Source of the DNA: Bradyrhizobium sp. CCGE-LA001
GTDB taxonomy: Bacteria; Pseudomonadota; Alphaproteobacteria; Rhizobiales; Xanthobacteraceae
Assembly: GCF_000296215.2 (NCBI RefSeq)
Contig: NZ_CP013949.1
Location: forward strand, 4,953,501 to 5,017,500
DNA length: 64,000 nucleotides
Direction: 5' to 3'
Shown here: piece after piece, positions 47,088-55,675 of the stretch
Layout of the letters: every line of letters begins with the position of its first letter
How positions within the stretch are numbered: position 1 is the first letter of the stretch
Notes under the pieces: generated by a model
What the model was told of the DNA's origin: nothing
The model's input: the letters and a program-made list of their open reading frames with translations, nothing else
The model's database searches: none
Position numbers and translations under genes: made by a program

Positions 47088-47510
47088 CTATTTCTTGTAG
47101 ACGTCGCTGGGATCGAACAGCCGCTCGGCATCGGCGAAGACCAGCTTCGCTCCCCCGCCCGCTTCCTCGACCTTGCGGTAGAAGCACGACCGCCGCCCGG
47201 TGTGGCAGGCCGCGCCGATCTGCTCGACGCGGATCCAGACCGCGTCCTGGTCGCAATCGGTGCGCATCTCGACCACGCGCTGGGTCTGACCTGACGTCTC
47301 ACCTTTTCGCCACAACGCATTGCGCGAACGGCTGAAGTACCAGGCCTCGCCCGTGGCAATCGTCTTGCGCAGCGCCTCCTCGTTCATGTGGGCGACCATG
47401 AGCACGTCGCCGCTCGCGACGTCGGTCGCGACGCAGGTCACGAGGCCGCTGGCGTCGAAGCGCGGCTGGAAGGACAACCCTTCCTCGATCTCATGGGAGT
47501 GAGCGGACAC
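47088..47510 (-). CDS. hisI: Phosphoribosyl-AMP cyclohydrolase (HisI)
   Basis: A 140-residue enzyme for histidine biosynthesis: opening of the adenine ring of phosphoribosyl-AMP. Characteristic segments: VLMVAHMNEEALRKTIATGEAWYFSRSRNALWRKGETSGQTQRVVEM (residues about 36-82), DCDQDAVWIRVEQIGAACHTGRRSCFYR (residues about 85-112) with the zinc Cys and Asp residues. It is the HisI-only form without a fused HisE domain. It lies 30 nt after the stop of folE on the same strand; a folE-hisI pair is common in alphaproteobacteria. Confidence 0.95.
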   Translation of the reverse strand: MSAHSHEIEEGLSFQPRFDASGLVTCVATDVASGDVLMVAHMNEEALRKTIATGEAWYFSRSRNALWRKGETSGQTQRVVEMRTDCDQDAVWIRVEQIGAACHTGRRSCFYRKVEEAGGGAKLVFADAERLFDPSDVYKK

Positions 47511-47540
47511 AGGCGACCTCGCGGGCCTAACTGCGCGAGG

Positions 47541-48233
47541 TCAGCGCTGGAGGCCTCGCACCAGGGACAGGAAACGGGCCTGCTCTGCCGGATTGTCGCG
47601 GAACATGCCGGTGAAACGGCTGGTGAAGGTGGAGGCACCATGCTTGGCGACGCCGCGCACCGACATGCAGGTATGCTCGGCCTCGATCAGCACCGCGACG
47701 CCGCGCGGCTTGAGGATCTCGTCGATGGCAGCCGCGATCTGCGCCGTCAGATGCTCCTGGGTCTGAAGCCGGCGGGCGAAGATGTCGGTCAGCCGCGCGA
47801 GCTTGGACAGGCCGACGACGCGCTCCACCGGCGTATAGGCGATATGTGCCTTGCCGTAGAACGGCATCATGTGATGCTCGCATTGCGAGGTGAACTCGAT
47901 GTCGCGCACCAGGACGAAATCATCATAGCCGGCGGTCTCGCCGAAAGTGCGGTCCAGGACCTCGGCCGGGCATTGGTGATAGCCCTGATAAAGCTCGTCG
48001 AAGGCCTCGACCACGCGGCGCGGCGTATCGAGCAAGCCCTCGCGCTCGGTGTTCTCGCCGATATAGGCGAGCAGCGTCTTCACCGCCGCTTCCGCCTCGG
48101 CACGGGCCGGGCGCGGCTGGTCGGCGCGGACGGCGGCCGCGAGGAATTCGGCGGGATCGAGCTCGGCCGGGCGGCTCTCGGGCTGCCGGTCGGAGGGCTT
48201 GTTGGGGCGGATGGATTTGATCGCAGCGTCCAT
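47541..48233 (-). CDS. folE: GTP cyclohydrolase I FolE
   Basis: A 230-residue enzyme from ATG at 48233 (MDAAIKSIRPNKPSDRQPES). The first 55 residues are a variable tail. Core: EREGLLDTPRRVVEAFDELYQGY, FVLVRDIEFTSQCEHHMMPFYGKAHIAYTPVERVVGLSKLARL with the zinc-binding Cys-Glu-His-His, LQTQEHLTAQIAAAIDEIL, and CMSVRGVAKHGASTFTSRFTGMF. It makes dihydroneopterin triphosphate, the first step of folate synthesis. The longer frame from 48368 is not supported. Confidence 0.95.
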   Translation of the reverse strand: MDAAIKSIRPNKPSDRQPESRPAELDPAEFLAAAVRADQPRPARAEAEAAVKTLLAYIGENTEREGLLDTPRRVVEAFDELYQGYHQCPAEVLDRTFGETAGYDDFVLVRDIEFTSQCEHHMMPFYGKAHIAYTPVERVVGLSKLARLTDIFARRLQTQEHLTAQIAAAIDEILKPRGVAVLIEAEHTCMSVRGVAKHGASTFTSRFTGMFRDNPAEQARFLSLVRGLQR

Positions 48234-48486
48234 ATCGACTCCGTTCGACGGCCTCAAAGGCCGGAGTGTCACCGGCAGACGGGGCGGCAAGCCGCCGGAC
48301 GCCTGAACAGAACAAGGATCGGCGGAAGGTCCTGAGTCACAACGTCGACAGCGCAGCATCCGGATCACTGCCGCCGCATCGCTGGACTATTTTTCCGCCA
48401 GTTCCGTTCCTATATAGGACCGTGAACGGCGCCCGCCAAGGCCGATCCGGCCCGGAAGCGGGCGTGGACGTGTTGGACTCCATCAC

Positions 48487-48942
48487 ATGCTGAACGACAT
48501 CTACAACAAGCGGATCATCGAACTGGCCGGGAATATTCCGCGCCTCGGACGGCTGTCGACCCCCGACGCCTCCGCCACGGCCCACTCCAAGCTGTGCGGC
48601 TCGACCGTGAAGGTCGACCTCAAGATGAACGGGGACACCGTCACCGACTTCGCCCATGACGTGAAGGCCTGCGCACTCGGACAGGCCTCCTCATCCATCA
48701 TGGCAAGTCACGTGGTCGGCTCGACTGCGAGCGAACTCCGTGAGTTACGCGAAACCGTTCGCAAGATGCTGAAGGAGAACGGCGCCCCTCCTGAAGGCAA
48801 ATGGGAAGAGATCAAGTTCCTCGAGCCGGTTCGCGACTACAAGGCGCGGCATGCCTCGACGCTGCTCACCTTCGACGCCGTGGTCGATGCCATCGGTCAG
48901 ATCGAAGCCAAGGCGAAGCAGCCGGCGGCAGCGCAGGGCTGA
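48487..48942 (+). CDS. NifU/IscU-like iron-sulfur cluster scaffold
   Basis: A 151-residue protein of the NifU N-terminal family. AHSKLCGSTVKVDLKMNGDTVTDFAHDVKACALGQASSSIMASHVVGSTASEL holds two of the ligand cysteines (SKLCGS and KACALGQ) and the conserved G-Q-A-S-S-S stretch. VKFLEPV-like EIKFLEPVRDYKARHASTLL occupies the third ligand region, with H instead of Cys near RHAS. It probably carries Fe-S clusters. The Cys-to-His substitution should be checked. The next plus-strand gene is yidD, after a minus-strand gene at 49058. Confidence 0.8.
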   Translation: MLNDIYNKRIIELAGNIPRLGRLSTPDASATAHSKLCGSTVKVDLKMNGDTVTDFAHDVKACALGQASSSIMASHVVGSTASELRELRETVRKMLKENGAPPEGKWEEIKFLEPVRDYKARHASTLLTFDAVVDAIGQIEAKAKQPAAAQG

Positions 48943-48949
48943 ACACCCA

Positions 48950-49045
48950 CGTCATTCCGGGGTGTTGCAAAGCGACGAACCCGGAATCCGGAGATCGCAG
49001 GGGGAGGTTCCGGGTTCGCGCTGCGCGCCCCCGGAACGACGATCG
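48950..49045. repeat. Dispersed palindromic repeat
   Basis: CATTCCGGGGTGTTGCAAAG... and GGTTCCGGGTTCGCGCTGCGCGCCCCCGGAACGAC form an imperfect inverted repeat (CCGGAATCC and CCGGGTTCG type arms) between two convergent genes. It shares its right half with the 46950-47080 repeat. It can act as a bidirectional terminator. Confidence 0.6.
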
Positions 49046-49057
49046 AGATTTTAGAAC

Positions 49058-49966
49058 TTACTTCTGCGGCGCTGGTGTAGCCGGGGCCGCCACCCCGCCC
49101 GTGGGCACCAAGGCTTCCGCGGTCTTGGTCGATTTCGCAGGCTGCGCCTGCTCCGGTTCCGTGCCGAACCTCGCCTGCGTCTTCGGTGCAAGCTCCGCCA
49201 CTGCCGGCGCTGAGATGTCCACGTGCGGCAGGACGTCGGCCACGAGATCCGTCGTCACGACGTTGGTGAGCTTGAGCTCGCCGGCGTCGAGCCGGTGCAG
49301 ATCCTCCCACGGCGGCACGCTGAGCGCGAGCGACAAGAGATCACCGGTGCCGCCCATGTCGAAGGTGTATTTGGCGAGCCGGCCGATATCGCGTTCCACG
49401 ATCATCAGGTCCTGCGCGCTGTAGCTCGCAGCCTTCGCATCGTCGGCGCGATCGCCCATCCAGATCTGATGCACCCGGACGTGAGCGGCTTCCGGCACGT
49501 AGCGCTTCTTGCCGGCCAGCAGCAGGAACACGCACATGGATTCGCAATAGGCTTGGGGCGCGACCGCCGGACGGGCGCCTTGCCCGCCGCGGTTCTGGAG
49601 GCTGATGCCGACCGTCGTCAGGAGGCCGAGATTGCGGAAGCGCCGACCGAGGGTGATCGCATCATTGACCGAACCGCCGCTGGAATCGAGCACCACGGTG
49701 GCACCGCCGAGCTGGCGTCCGCGGGAAAACTCCTCGAAGTCCTTCGGCGTATCGGCGGTGATGATGCCGACCGCGCTGACCCAGCCACGGCAGTTCGGCT
49801 CACAGGCAACCCAATTGAACTTCATCGGCAGCTTGCGCTCTTCGAGAGCGCTACCCGCCCGGGCCGACGACCCGAATGTCGCGACGGCACCAGCCAGCGC
49901 GACTCCACAAACGGCGGTTCCCACCAGCAACCAGCCGCGAAGGTTGAGCGACGTCAGAAGTTTCAA
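49058..49966 (-). CDS. Exported COG3904-type protein with ClpP-like domain
   Basis: About 302 residues from a TTG at 49966, preceded by GGGGAAGG. In-frame codons continue upstream to 50479 through non-coding sequence. A signal or anchor segment WLLVGTAVCGVALAGAVATF follows the start. The rest resembles a periplasmic ClpP/crotonase fold: TPKDFEEFSRGRQLGGATVVLDSSGGSVNDAITLGRRFRNLGL, then AYCESMCVFLLLAGKKRYVPEAAHVRVHQIW with Ser-Met-Cys at the active-site position. A Pro/Ala-rich tail ends it. Hydrolytic activity is unproven. Confidence 0.7.
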   Translation of the reverse strand: MKLLTSLNLRGWLLVGTAVCGVALAGAVATFGSSARAGSALEERKLPMKFNWVACEPNCRGWVSAVGIITADTPKDFEEFSRGRQLGGATVVLDSSGGSVNDAITLGRRFRNLGLLTTVGISLQNRGGQGARPAVAPQAYCESMCVFLLLAGKKRYVPEAAHVRVHQIWMGDRADDAKAASYSAQDLMIVERDIGRLAKYTFDMGGTGDLLSLALSVPPWEDLHRLDAGELKLTNVVTTDLVADVLPHVDISAPAVAELAPKTQARFGTEPEQAQPAKSTKTAEALVPTGGVAAPATPAPQK

Positions 49967-50208
49967 ACTGATCCCTTCCCCAAGCCCATTTGGCGCAATT
50001 ATCCCCGCTTCGCGCTCGATGAGTCCATCATACAGTCGTATGTTTTCACGAGTGTCATAAAAATGGTATCCGGGGGAATACAGCTCGTCTACACGGACTT
50101 GCTGCAGTGCTCCCAAAAAGCACGGAAAATATGGCGCGAAAACAACAGCTTGCTGTTCCCTGCATCGGAACCGAGCAATGCATCGCCCATGATCGCAGCA
50201 AAGCGCAC

Positions 50209-50547
50209 ATGAAGCATTCAGTCTGCGAGCACTGTTCCACTCCCGTCGCGGGCGCACTTCGGCTCCCGCGCAGATTCGGTCGTGCGCTGATCTGGCTCTA
50301 TCGGCACACGCTGTCCCCCCTCGTCGGCTACAACTGCCGGCACCTGCCGACCTGCTCGGTCTATGGCGACGAAGCGATCGAACGGTTCGGACTCTGGGGC
50401 GGGGGATGGATGACGCTGGCGCGTCTGCTGCGGTGCAATCCCTTCGGCACATCCGGCATCGACAACGTGCCGCTGACACCCCCGCAGGGCGCGCGCTGGT
50501 ATCTGCCCTGGCGCTACGGCCGCTGGCGCGGGGTCAACTCATCCTGA
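50209..50547 (+). CDS. yidD: Membrane protein insertion efficiency factor YidD
   Basis: About 112 residues from ATG at 50209 (MKHSVCEHCSTPVAGALRLP). Earlier in-frame codons from 50107 belong to the upstream region. Characteristic: ALIWLYRHTLSPLVGYNCRHLPTCSVYGDEAIERFGLWGGGWMTLARLLRCNPFGTSGIDNVP, with three conserved Cys (NCRHLPTCS and RCNPF). YidD helps YidC/Sec insert inner-membrane proteins. Here it is separated from rpmH/rnpA, unlike in gammaproteobacteria. The N-terminus has additional Cys (VCEHC). Confidence 0.92.
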   Translation: MKHSVCEHCSTPVAGALRLPRRFGRALIWLYRHTLSPLVGYNCRHLPTCSVYGDEAIERFGLWGGGWMTLARLLRCNPFGTSGIDNVPLTPPQGARWYLPWRYGRWRGVNSS

Positions 50548-50639
50548 GCCTGCTGCAGTGCTTTGCGCATCGCTGCCTCTCCTGGAACAGGAAATTTGCT
50601 CTCGCGTTGATGTGCTGCTCCCATAGGGAGGAAACAACA

Positions 50640-50849
50640 ATGCGCTGGAAAATCAGCCCTCATTTTCCCTTCGGCCTTGGGCCCAACCGCGGTCGGGCGG
50701 GCCATCACGACCCCAGAACCATCGATCTGCTCGCGATCATCGCCCTGCTGATCCTCATACTCGGCTCCGGCTGGTACCTGTCGACGAGCCTTGCGACAGC
50801 CCCGAGCACGACGTCATTCATCGTGCCGAGCCAGAGCGTGCACTGGTAG
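50640..50849 (+). CDS. Small single-span membrane protein
   Basis: A 69-residue protein from ATG at 50640, preceded by AGGGAGG with good spacing. A basic N-terminus (MRWKISPHFPFGLGPNRGRA) is followed by DLLAIIALLILILGSGWYLSTSL as one membrane span, then a short exported Ser/Thr tail. The stop is directly followed by the stop of the convergent gene. Function unknown; the size and structure suit an accessory inner-membrane subunit. Confidence 0.6.
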   Translation: MRWKISPHFPFGLGPNRGRAGHHDPRTIDLLAIIALLILILGSGWYLSTSLATAPSTTSFIVPSQSVHW

Positions 50850-52064
50850 CTACCGAAACCAGAAGGAGCGTCCGGACTGCGGCGGGATCGACTCTGGTGG
50901 GCGCAGCCGCTTCGGACGCGGCGGCTTGGGCGGCGGCTCGGCGGACGAGGTGGCTTCCGCCGCCGGCGCAGCCTCGCTGCCCGGCACCTTCACCGACAGC
51001 AGCAGGTTCGACTCGTGCGTGCGCCAGCGATAGCCGACGCCGAAATCGACCGGCTGGGCGCGCCTGAACAGCTCGGCGTAGCGCTCCTGGTGGCGGCCGG
51101 GGAATTCATCGATCGGACCGAGGTAGCGACCGAATGGGAAGAGTCGCCATTGCCGCGCATTGTAGTTCGCGAGCGGAATGCCGGAATCGTCCTGGATGAT
51201 GGTGGCGCTGTTGGCGAGCAGCCAGTCGCGCGCGACGGTGAAATTGCCGGAATGCAGGAGATAGGACGCGCTCTTGATCAGGCTGTTGCCGGGGCCAAGC
51301 GTCTCGCAGAATTTCAGGAAACCGGTCGCGCGTGCCCCGGAATTGGAAAGGTCGGTCGAGAAATAATACAGCGTGCGCGCTTCCCCTTCGCTGCCGGCGA
51401 AGGTGATGCGGACGCCGCGCGTCGCGTTCCGTCCCGGATTGTCGCCGCCGACATGCATCCCGCCCTTGTCGTCGAGCGCGACCATCTCGACGTTGCGGAT
51501 GGTCTTGCCGGAACGGGCGAGGAAGACATAGAGAATCGGCAACGTGCCGTTGACCTGGTTGGCGCTCAAGTCGACCTTCATCTGCTTGGTGATGAAGAAC
51601 GAGAATCTCAGGATCGAGCCGAGCGAGCGCTCGACATTGTAGAGCGCGGCGCCGATCGAACCGCGTGGCAGCCGCGTCAGGTCGGGCACGGCCCCCACCG
51701 GCTCGAGCGCGCCGAGCACATAGGTGCTGGCCTTGGGATAGAAGGTGTTGGCGTAGAGGAAATCCGGACCGCTGAACAAGTAGAACATGGTCGGCCGGGG
51801 CGCGGCCAGATTGACGTCGGCCCAACTGCGGATCTTCGAGAGTTGCCGCTGCTCGAGCTGGGCGAACGCGCCGTCGAAGAATTTTTCGTGCCGCTGCCAG
51901 GCGGGGTCCCTGGTGAGCGGCAGCAGCGGCGAGTCCGCCGAAGGCTGCATGCCCGCAAGGAAGCGCGCGGTGTCGTCGAAGGTGACCTCCGCCGCATGCG
52001 TGGACGAGACGACCGCTGCCAGCAGGGCAAGAGCGACGGTCGCAATTCTGAAGGCTCGGACCAT
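50850..52064 (-). CDS. Exported hypothetical protein (about 404 residues)
   Basis: A 404-residue protein from ATG at 52064 (MVRAFRIATVALALLAAVVS) with a signal peptide cut near THAAEV. The mature part has ARFLAGMQPSADSPLLPLTRDPAW, YLFSGPDFLYANTFYPKASTYVLGALEPVG, KQMKVDLSANQVNGTLPILYVFLARSGKTIRNVEMV and a proline-rich C-terminal tail (EPPPKPPRPKRLRPP). The gene begins 3 nt after the stop of the amino-acid permease gene, so both are one operon. I do not recognise the family. A periplasmic partner for the permease is one possibility. Confidence 0.7.
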   Translation of the reverse strand: MVRAFRIATVALALLAAVVSSTHAAEVTFDDTARFLAGMQPSADSPLLPLTRDPAWQRHEKFFDGAFAQLEQRQLSKIRSWADVNLAAPRPTMFYLFSGPDFLYANTFYPKASTYVLGALEPVGAVPDLTRLPRGSIGAALYNVERSLGSILRFSFFITKQMKVDLSANQVNGTLPILYVFLARSGKTIRNVEMVALDDKGGMHVGGDNPGRNATRGVRITFAGSEGEARTLYYFSTDLSNSGARATGFLKFCETLGPGNSLIKSASYLLHSGNFTVARDWLLANSATIIQDDSGIPLANYNARQWRLFPFGRYLGPIDEFPGRHQERYAELFRRAQPVDFGVGYRWRTHESNLLLSVKVPGSEAAPAAEATSSAEPPPKPPRPKRLRPPESIPPQSGRSFWFR

Positions 52065-52066
52065 CT

Positions 52067-53434
52067 CTATTCGCGATGTGGTGAAGCGGCAACGGCGACC
52101 GGCCGCCTGCGGAAAACAGCATAAATCAACAGGCCCGAGAGCATGACGAGCATCCCCGACAGCGACTGCAACGGTCGCTCGGTCAAGAGGTAATACATCA
52201 TGAACGCGGTCACGAGCAGGAAAACGAGTGGCGTGAACGGGTATCCCCAGGCGCGATAGGGCCTGGGCAGATCGGGATCCGTGATGCGAAGCTTGATGAC
52301 CCCGGCGACGGTGAAGAACGAGCAGAACAGCAGCGCGAACTGGATGAAGTCGAGGACCGCCTCGAAGCTGCGCGTGAACAGCAGCAGGTTGGCGATGGCG
52401 AGCTGAAACAGGATGGCATAGGCCGGCGCGCCACTCATCGATCGCTTCGAGAATACGCGGAGCGCCGGAATGTCCTCCCCCATCGTCATCATCACGCGCG
52501 GGCCGATCCACATCATCGCGCTGATCGAGGAGATCAGGCCGACACAGATCATGGCGCCGACGATCCGGCCGCCCAGATCGCCGAAGATGGCGCTGCCGGC
52601 GACGCTGGCGACGTCGAGCTGGCCGGCGAGCGCGCTAACCGGTGTCGAATAAAGGAACACCGCGTTCAGCGCGACGTAGAGAACGAGCACGATCAGCGTG
52701 CCCAGGAGCAACGCGCGCGGCAGGCTGCGCTGCGGCGTCTTCATCTCGCCGATGATGTAGGTCGCGGCATTCCATCCCGAGAACGAATACATCACGAACA
52801 CGAGCCCGATCGCGAAGGGCGCGCTGACGATGTGGACGAGATCGCCCGGCTGCGGCGTAAAGGCGATCTGCTGCGGCACGCCGATGACGAAGCCGGCCAC
52901 CAGGAAGGCGACGATCAGCACCACCTTCAGGATCGTCGAAATCAGCTGGAACGTCGCGGAGTGCCTGACGCCGGTCAGCTGCACGAGCGAGACCAGCCAC
53001 ACCACCCCAATGGCGAGCGGGATCGCTGGCAGATCGGGCGCGACCGATTTGGCGTATTCGCCGAACGCCATCGCCGCGAGCGCGACCGGCGCCGCAAACC
53101 CCACCGTCGCCGACACCCAGCCGGCGAGGAAGCCGAAAGCGGGATGATAAGCGCGGCCGAGGAAATTGTATTCGCCGCTCGAGCGCGGAAACATCGCGCC
53201 CAATTCGCTGTAGGAGAACACCCCGCACAGGGCGACAATGCCGCCGACCGTCCAGAGCAGCAGGATCGAGAAGCCTGACGGGATGTCCTTGACCTGAAAA
53301 CCGAGGCTGGTGAAGACGCCGACCCCGATCATGTCGGCAACGACGATGGCGGTTGCGACGGGAACGGAGACCCCCGACCCGCTTCCGGTCAGCCGGCCAG
53401 TCCAGGGCGCGGTACCCGCATCTGATGCCGTCAT
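52067..53434 (-). CDS. APC-family amino acid permease
   Basis: About 455 residues with twelve membrane segments, from ATG at 53434 (MTASDAGTAPWTGRL) or 53446. The first segment VATAIVVADMIGVGVFTSLGF contains the G-I/V-G-V/I-F motif that holds the substrate amino group in APC transporters. FSGWNAATYIIGEMKTPQRSLPRAL (residues about 222-246) is the family's conserved loop. RITDPDLPRPYRAWGYPFTPLVFL near the end is typical too. The transported amino acid cannot be read. It leads an operon with the exported 404-residue protein. Confidence 0.9.
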   Translation of the reverse strand: MTASDAGTAPWTGRLTGSGSGVSVPVATAIVVADMIGVGVFTSLGFQVKDIPSGFSILLLWTVGGIVALCGVFSYSELGAMFPRSSGEYNFLGRAYHPAFGFLAGWVSATVGFAAPVALAAMAFGEYAKSVAPDLPAIPLAIGVVWLVSLVQLTGVRHSATFQLISTILKVVLIVAFLVAGFVIGVPQQIAFTPQPGDLVHIVSAPFAIGLVFVMYSFSGWNAATYIIGEMKTPQRSLPRALLLGTLIVLVLYVALNAVFLYSTPVSALAGQLDVASVAGSAIFGDLGGRIVGAMICVGLISSISAMMWIGPRVMMTMGEDIPALRVFSKRSMSGAPAYAILFQLAIANLLLFTRSFEAVLDFIQFALLFCSFFTVAGVIKLRITDPDLPRPYRAWGYPFTPLVFLLVTAFMMYYLLTERPLQSLSGMLVMLSGLLIYAVFRRRPVAVAASPHRE

Positions 53435-53556
53435 CGGGGTCCTCAAACCTCAGGCCTCACCCCTCGTGGGAGCCATCGTGCAGATTGGTCCAGTCAATTC
53501 AGCAGGGTTAACAAGGGTTAAATGAGGCAAGTCAGCCGGGGTATCTTGGCACCTTT

Positions 53557-53682
53557 ATGGGCAAGAAGCCTGCACCGCCGCCGGACAATCACGCCTCCTT
53601 CCCCACAATCACGACACGATTGCATGGTCCCCTAAGCGTTCCGGATGTGGGGAAGTTTCTCCGGACGCTTAACGTCGCCTAA
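53557..53682 (+). CDS. Possible 41-residue protein
   Basis: ATG at 53557, MGKKPAPPPDNHASFPTITT, then RLHGPLSVPDVGKFLRTLNVA. The composition looks protein-like with a predicted C-terminal helix. Its 3' half contains an inverted repeat (TAAGCGTTCCGG at 53633 and CCGGACGCTTA at 53661). No clear ribosome binding site. It fills an otherwise empty 300-nt gap. Confidence 0.3.
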   Translation: MGKKPAPPPDNHASFPTITTRLHGPLSVPDVGKFLRTLNVA

Positions 53683-53752
53683 ACGCCAGTCGGCTCAATT
53701 GTCTAGAAATGCCGATGGACGTGACTTGATGTGACTTCGGGGTCATGGGTGG

Positions 53753-55072
53753 ATGGTCGGGGCCGTTCCGAAATCGAGAGCTGACACGCGTACCGGCCGG
53801 ACCACGTCCGGCGCGCGTGGTCGTTTGCTCCGGGCCAACCTGATCCCAGCCTTGGTGCCGCTGTCTCTGACGCTGGCTCAATGCGGCAAGGCGCCCGATC
53901 CGGCGGCGCTCGCGGCGAACTCGCAGGCCAATGTCCAGGCGGTCGCCAAAACGAACACGCGGGTGGCAAGCGCCGACACGTTCGAGGATCGCTTCCCTGC
54001 CCCGCAGTTTAGGGAGCGTTTTCCCTCGGCGAGCGAGAGCTTTCTGCAGCGGCAGATGTCGGACTTCTCGCCCAAGCGTGCCGTGCAGCCGCAGCCGGAG
54101 CAGGCGCCCTACAAGGTGGCTTCGCTCGAACCGCAGCTCCCCTACAAGCGTCCACCGCGCGAGGACCTGACGACGCTCGTCAGCATGAAATCGTCGGCCT
54201 TCCCCTATTTCGGCAACACCCCCGCCTCGGACGCGCCCTTCCTCAACATCTCCAAGGGCGACCGCCGCGGTCACCGCAGCTATTCGGGGCGCGTTTACTG
54301 GCAGGACGAAACCTACAATGACAGCCGCGTGCTGGTGCACATCCCCGAGCATTTCGACGTGCGCAAGCCCGGCGTGATCGTGGTGTTCTTCCACGGCAAT
54401 GGCGCGACGCTGGAGCGTGACGTGCGCGACCGGCAGATGGTGCCGAAACAGATCACCGATTCCGGTGCCAATGCGATCCTACTGGCGCCGCAGATGGCGG
54501 TCGACGCCGCCGATTCCAGCGCAGGAAAATTCTGGCAGGCGGGCGGTTTCAAGCGCTTCATGGAGGAGTCGGCCACCCATCTGGCCCGGCTCACCGGCGA
54601 TCCCAACAGCGCGCGCGCCTTCGCCACCATGCCGATCGTGATCGTCGGCTATAGCGGTGGCTTTCTGCCGACCGCCTGGAGCCTAGAGGTCGGCGGCATC
54701 AGCGACCGAGTCCGCGGCGTCGTGTTGCTCGACGCGGTCTACGGCGAGATGGACAAGTTCGCCTCCTGGATCGAAAGCCATCGCTCCGGCTTCTTCGTCA
54801 GCGCCTACACGCGCTACACGGCGCGGCGCGACCGCGAGCTGATGAGCCTGCTGCGGCAGAAGGGCATCAGCGTCTCCGAGGACATGGACGGGCCGTTGCG
54901 CCCCGGCAGCGTCGTGTTCGTGGAGACCGGCGAAGGCATCACCCATCGCGACTACGTCACGCGGGCCTGGACGCGGGATCCGCTGAAGGACGTGCTGGTG
55001 AAGATGTCGGCGACGCCTTCGCTCGCGCTGACGCGCGTCGCCTCCACCAATCCATCCGCATCGAGCCGCTAA
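53753..55072 (+). CDS. Exported alpha/beta-hydrolase-like lipoprotein
   Basis: A 439-residue protein whose start is ATG at 53753. A basic N-terminus precedes RLLRANLIPALVPLSLTLAQC, a lipoprotein signal with LAQC as lipobox. A disordered region (residues about 45-155) links it to a hydrolase core: RKPGVIVVFFHGNGATLER (oxyanion loop HGNG), PIVIVGYSGGFLPTAWSLEVGG with the nucleophile elbow G-Y-S-G-G (Ser about residue 301), and GVVLLDAVYGEMDKF. The C-terminal GEGITHRDYVT may hold the His. Probable periplasmic esterase or thioesterase; substrate unknown. Confidence 0.75.
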   Translation: MVGAVPKSRADTRTGRTTSGARGRLLRANLIPALVPLSLTLAQCGKAPDPAALAANSQANVQAVAKTNTRVASADTFEDRFPAPQFRERFPSASESFLQRQMSDFSPKRAVQPQPEQAPYKVASLEPQLPYKRPPREDLTTLVSMKSSAFPYFGNTPASDAPFLNISKGDRRGHRSYSGRVYWQDETYNDSRVLVHIPEHFDVRKPGVIVVFFHGNGATLERDVRDRQMVPKQITDSGANAILLAPQMAVDAADSSAGKFWQAGGFKRFMEESATHLARLTGDPNSARAFATMPIVIVGYSGGFLPTAWSLEVGGISDRVRGVVLLDAVYGEMDKFASWIESHRSGFFVSAYTRYTARRDRELMSLLRQKGISVSEDMDGPLRPGSVVFVETGEGITHRDYVTRAWTRDPLKDVLVKMSATPSLALTRVASTNPSASSR

Positions 55073-55218
55073 GCGCGATGAGTCTTGGATGAATCGTCGT
55101 CGCGCTGTGGCCTGTCGTTTGAGCATGATCTCTTCGGAAAACCGCTACGCAGCTTTCCGCGTCATGCTTTCGGCCGCGATCGCTCGGCCGTATCGGCCGA
55201 GCACGAGCCTGCTCGACC

Positions 55219-55584
55219 TCAGGTCTTTGGCAGCTTCGGAATGCTCTCGGCAAAGCCGTTGAAGCAGGCCAGTCGCTCGTCCTCTTCCTTGAAGAAACGG
55301 CAATCGGCGTAGCCCTTGGCCTTCGCCGGCTTCGGCTTCGGGGCCGGCGGAATCACGGCGTCGTAGCAGTTGAGACGGTCCTTGGTGCCGTCATCGATCT
55401 CGAGGCAGGCCTGGAGCCGCACCGCGATCGACTGCGGCTTGCCCTTCGGGGCGGCGGCAGCCTCTTTGGTCCCTTTCGGCTTGACCTGCACCAGCGGCTT
55501 GTCCCCCACCATCGGTGGCTTATCGGCTTGCGCGAACGCGGAGGCTGAATAGAGCACCGCGGCAACCGCCAGAATCATCCTCAT
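55219..55584 (-). CDS. Exported Cys-containing hypothetical protein
   Basis: A 121-residue protein with signal peptide (MRMILAVAAVLYSASAFAQA). A Lys/Pro/Ala-rich part (VKPKGTKEAAAAPKGKPQS) is followed by IAVRLQACLEIDDGTKDRLNCYDAVIPP and CRFFKEEDERLACFNGFAE. The repeated C-x-E/D-x(8-10)-R-L-x-C-Y/F pattern occurs twice, as in small periplasmic proteins where consecutive Cys pair. It is a family I recall from Bradyrhizobium only as hypothetical. Confidence 0.65.
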   Translation of the reverse strand: MRMILAVAAVLYSASAFAQADKPPMVGDKPLVQVKPKGTKEAAAAPKGKPQSIAVRLQACLEIDDGTKDRLNCYDAVIPPAPKPKPAKAKGYADCRFFKEEDERLACFNGFAESIPKLPKT

Positions 55585-55675
55585 TTCAGTCCACTCTCTT
55601 TGGTCCCCATCACCGGCCTTCTAGCGCCCTCACGCGCGGTTTGCCAAGCACCTTGCGCACGGGAAAGCGCGGGAT

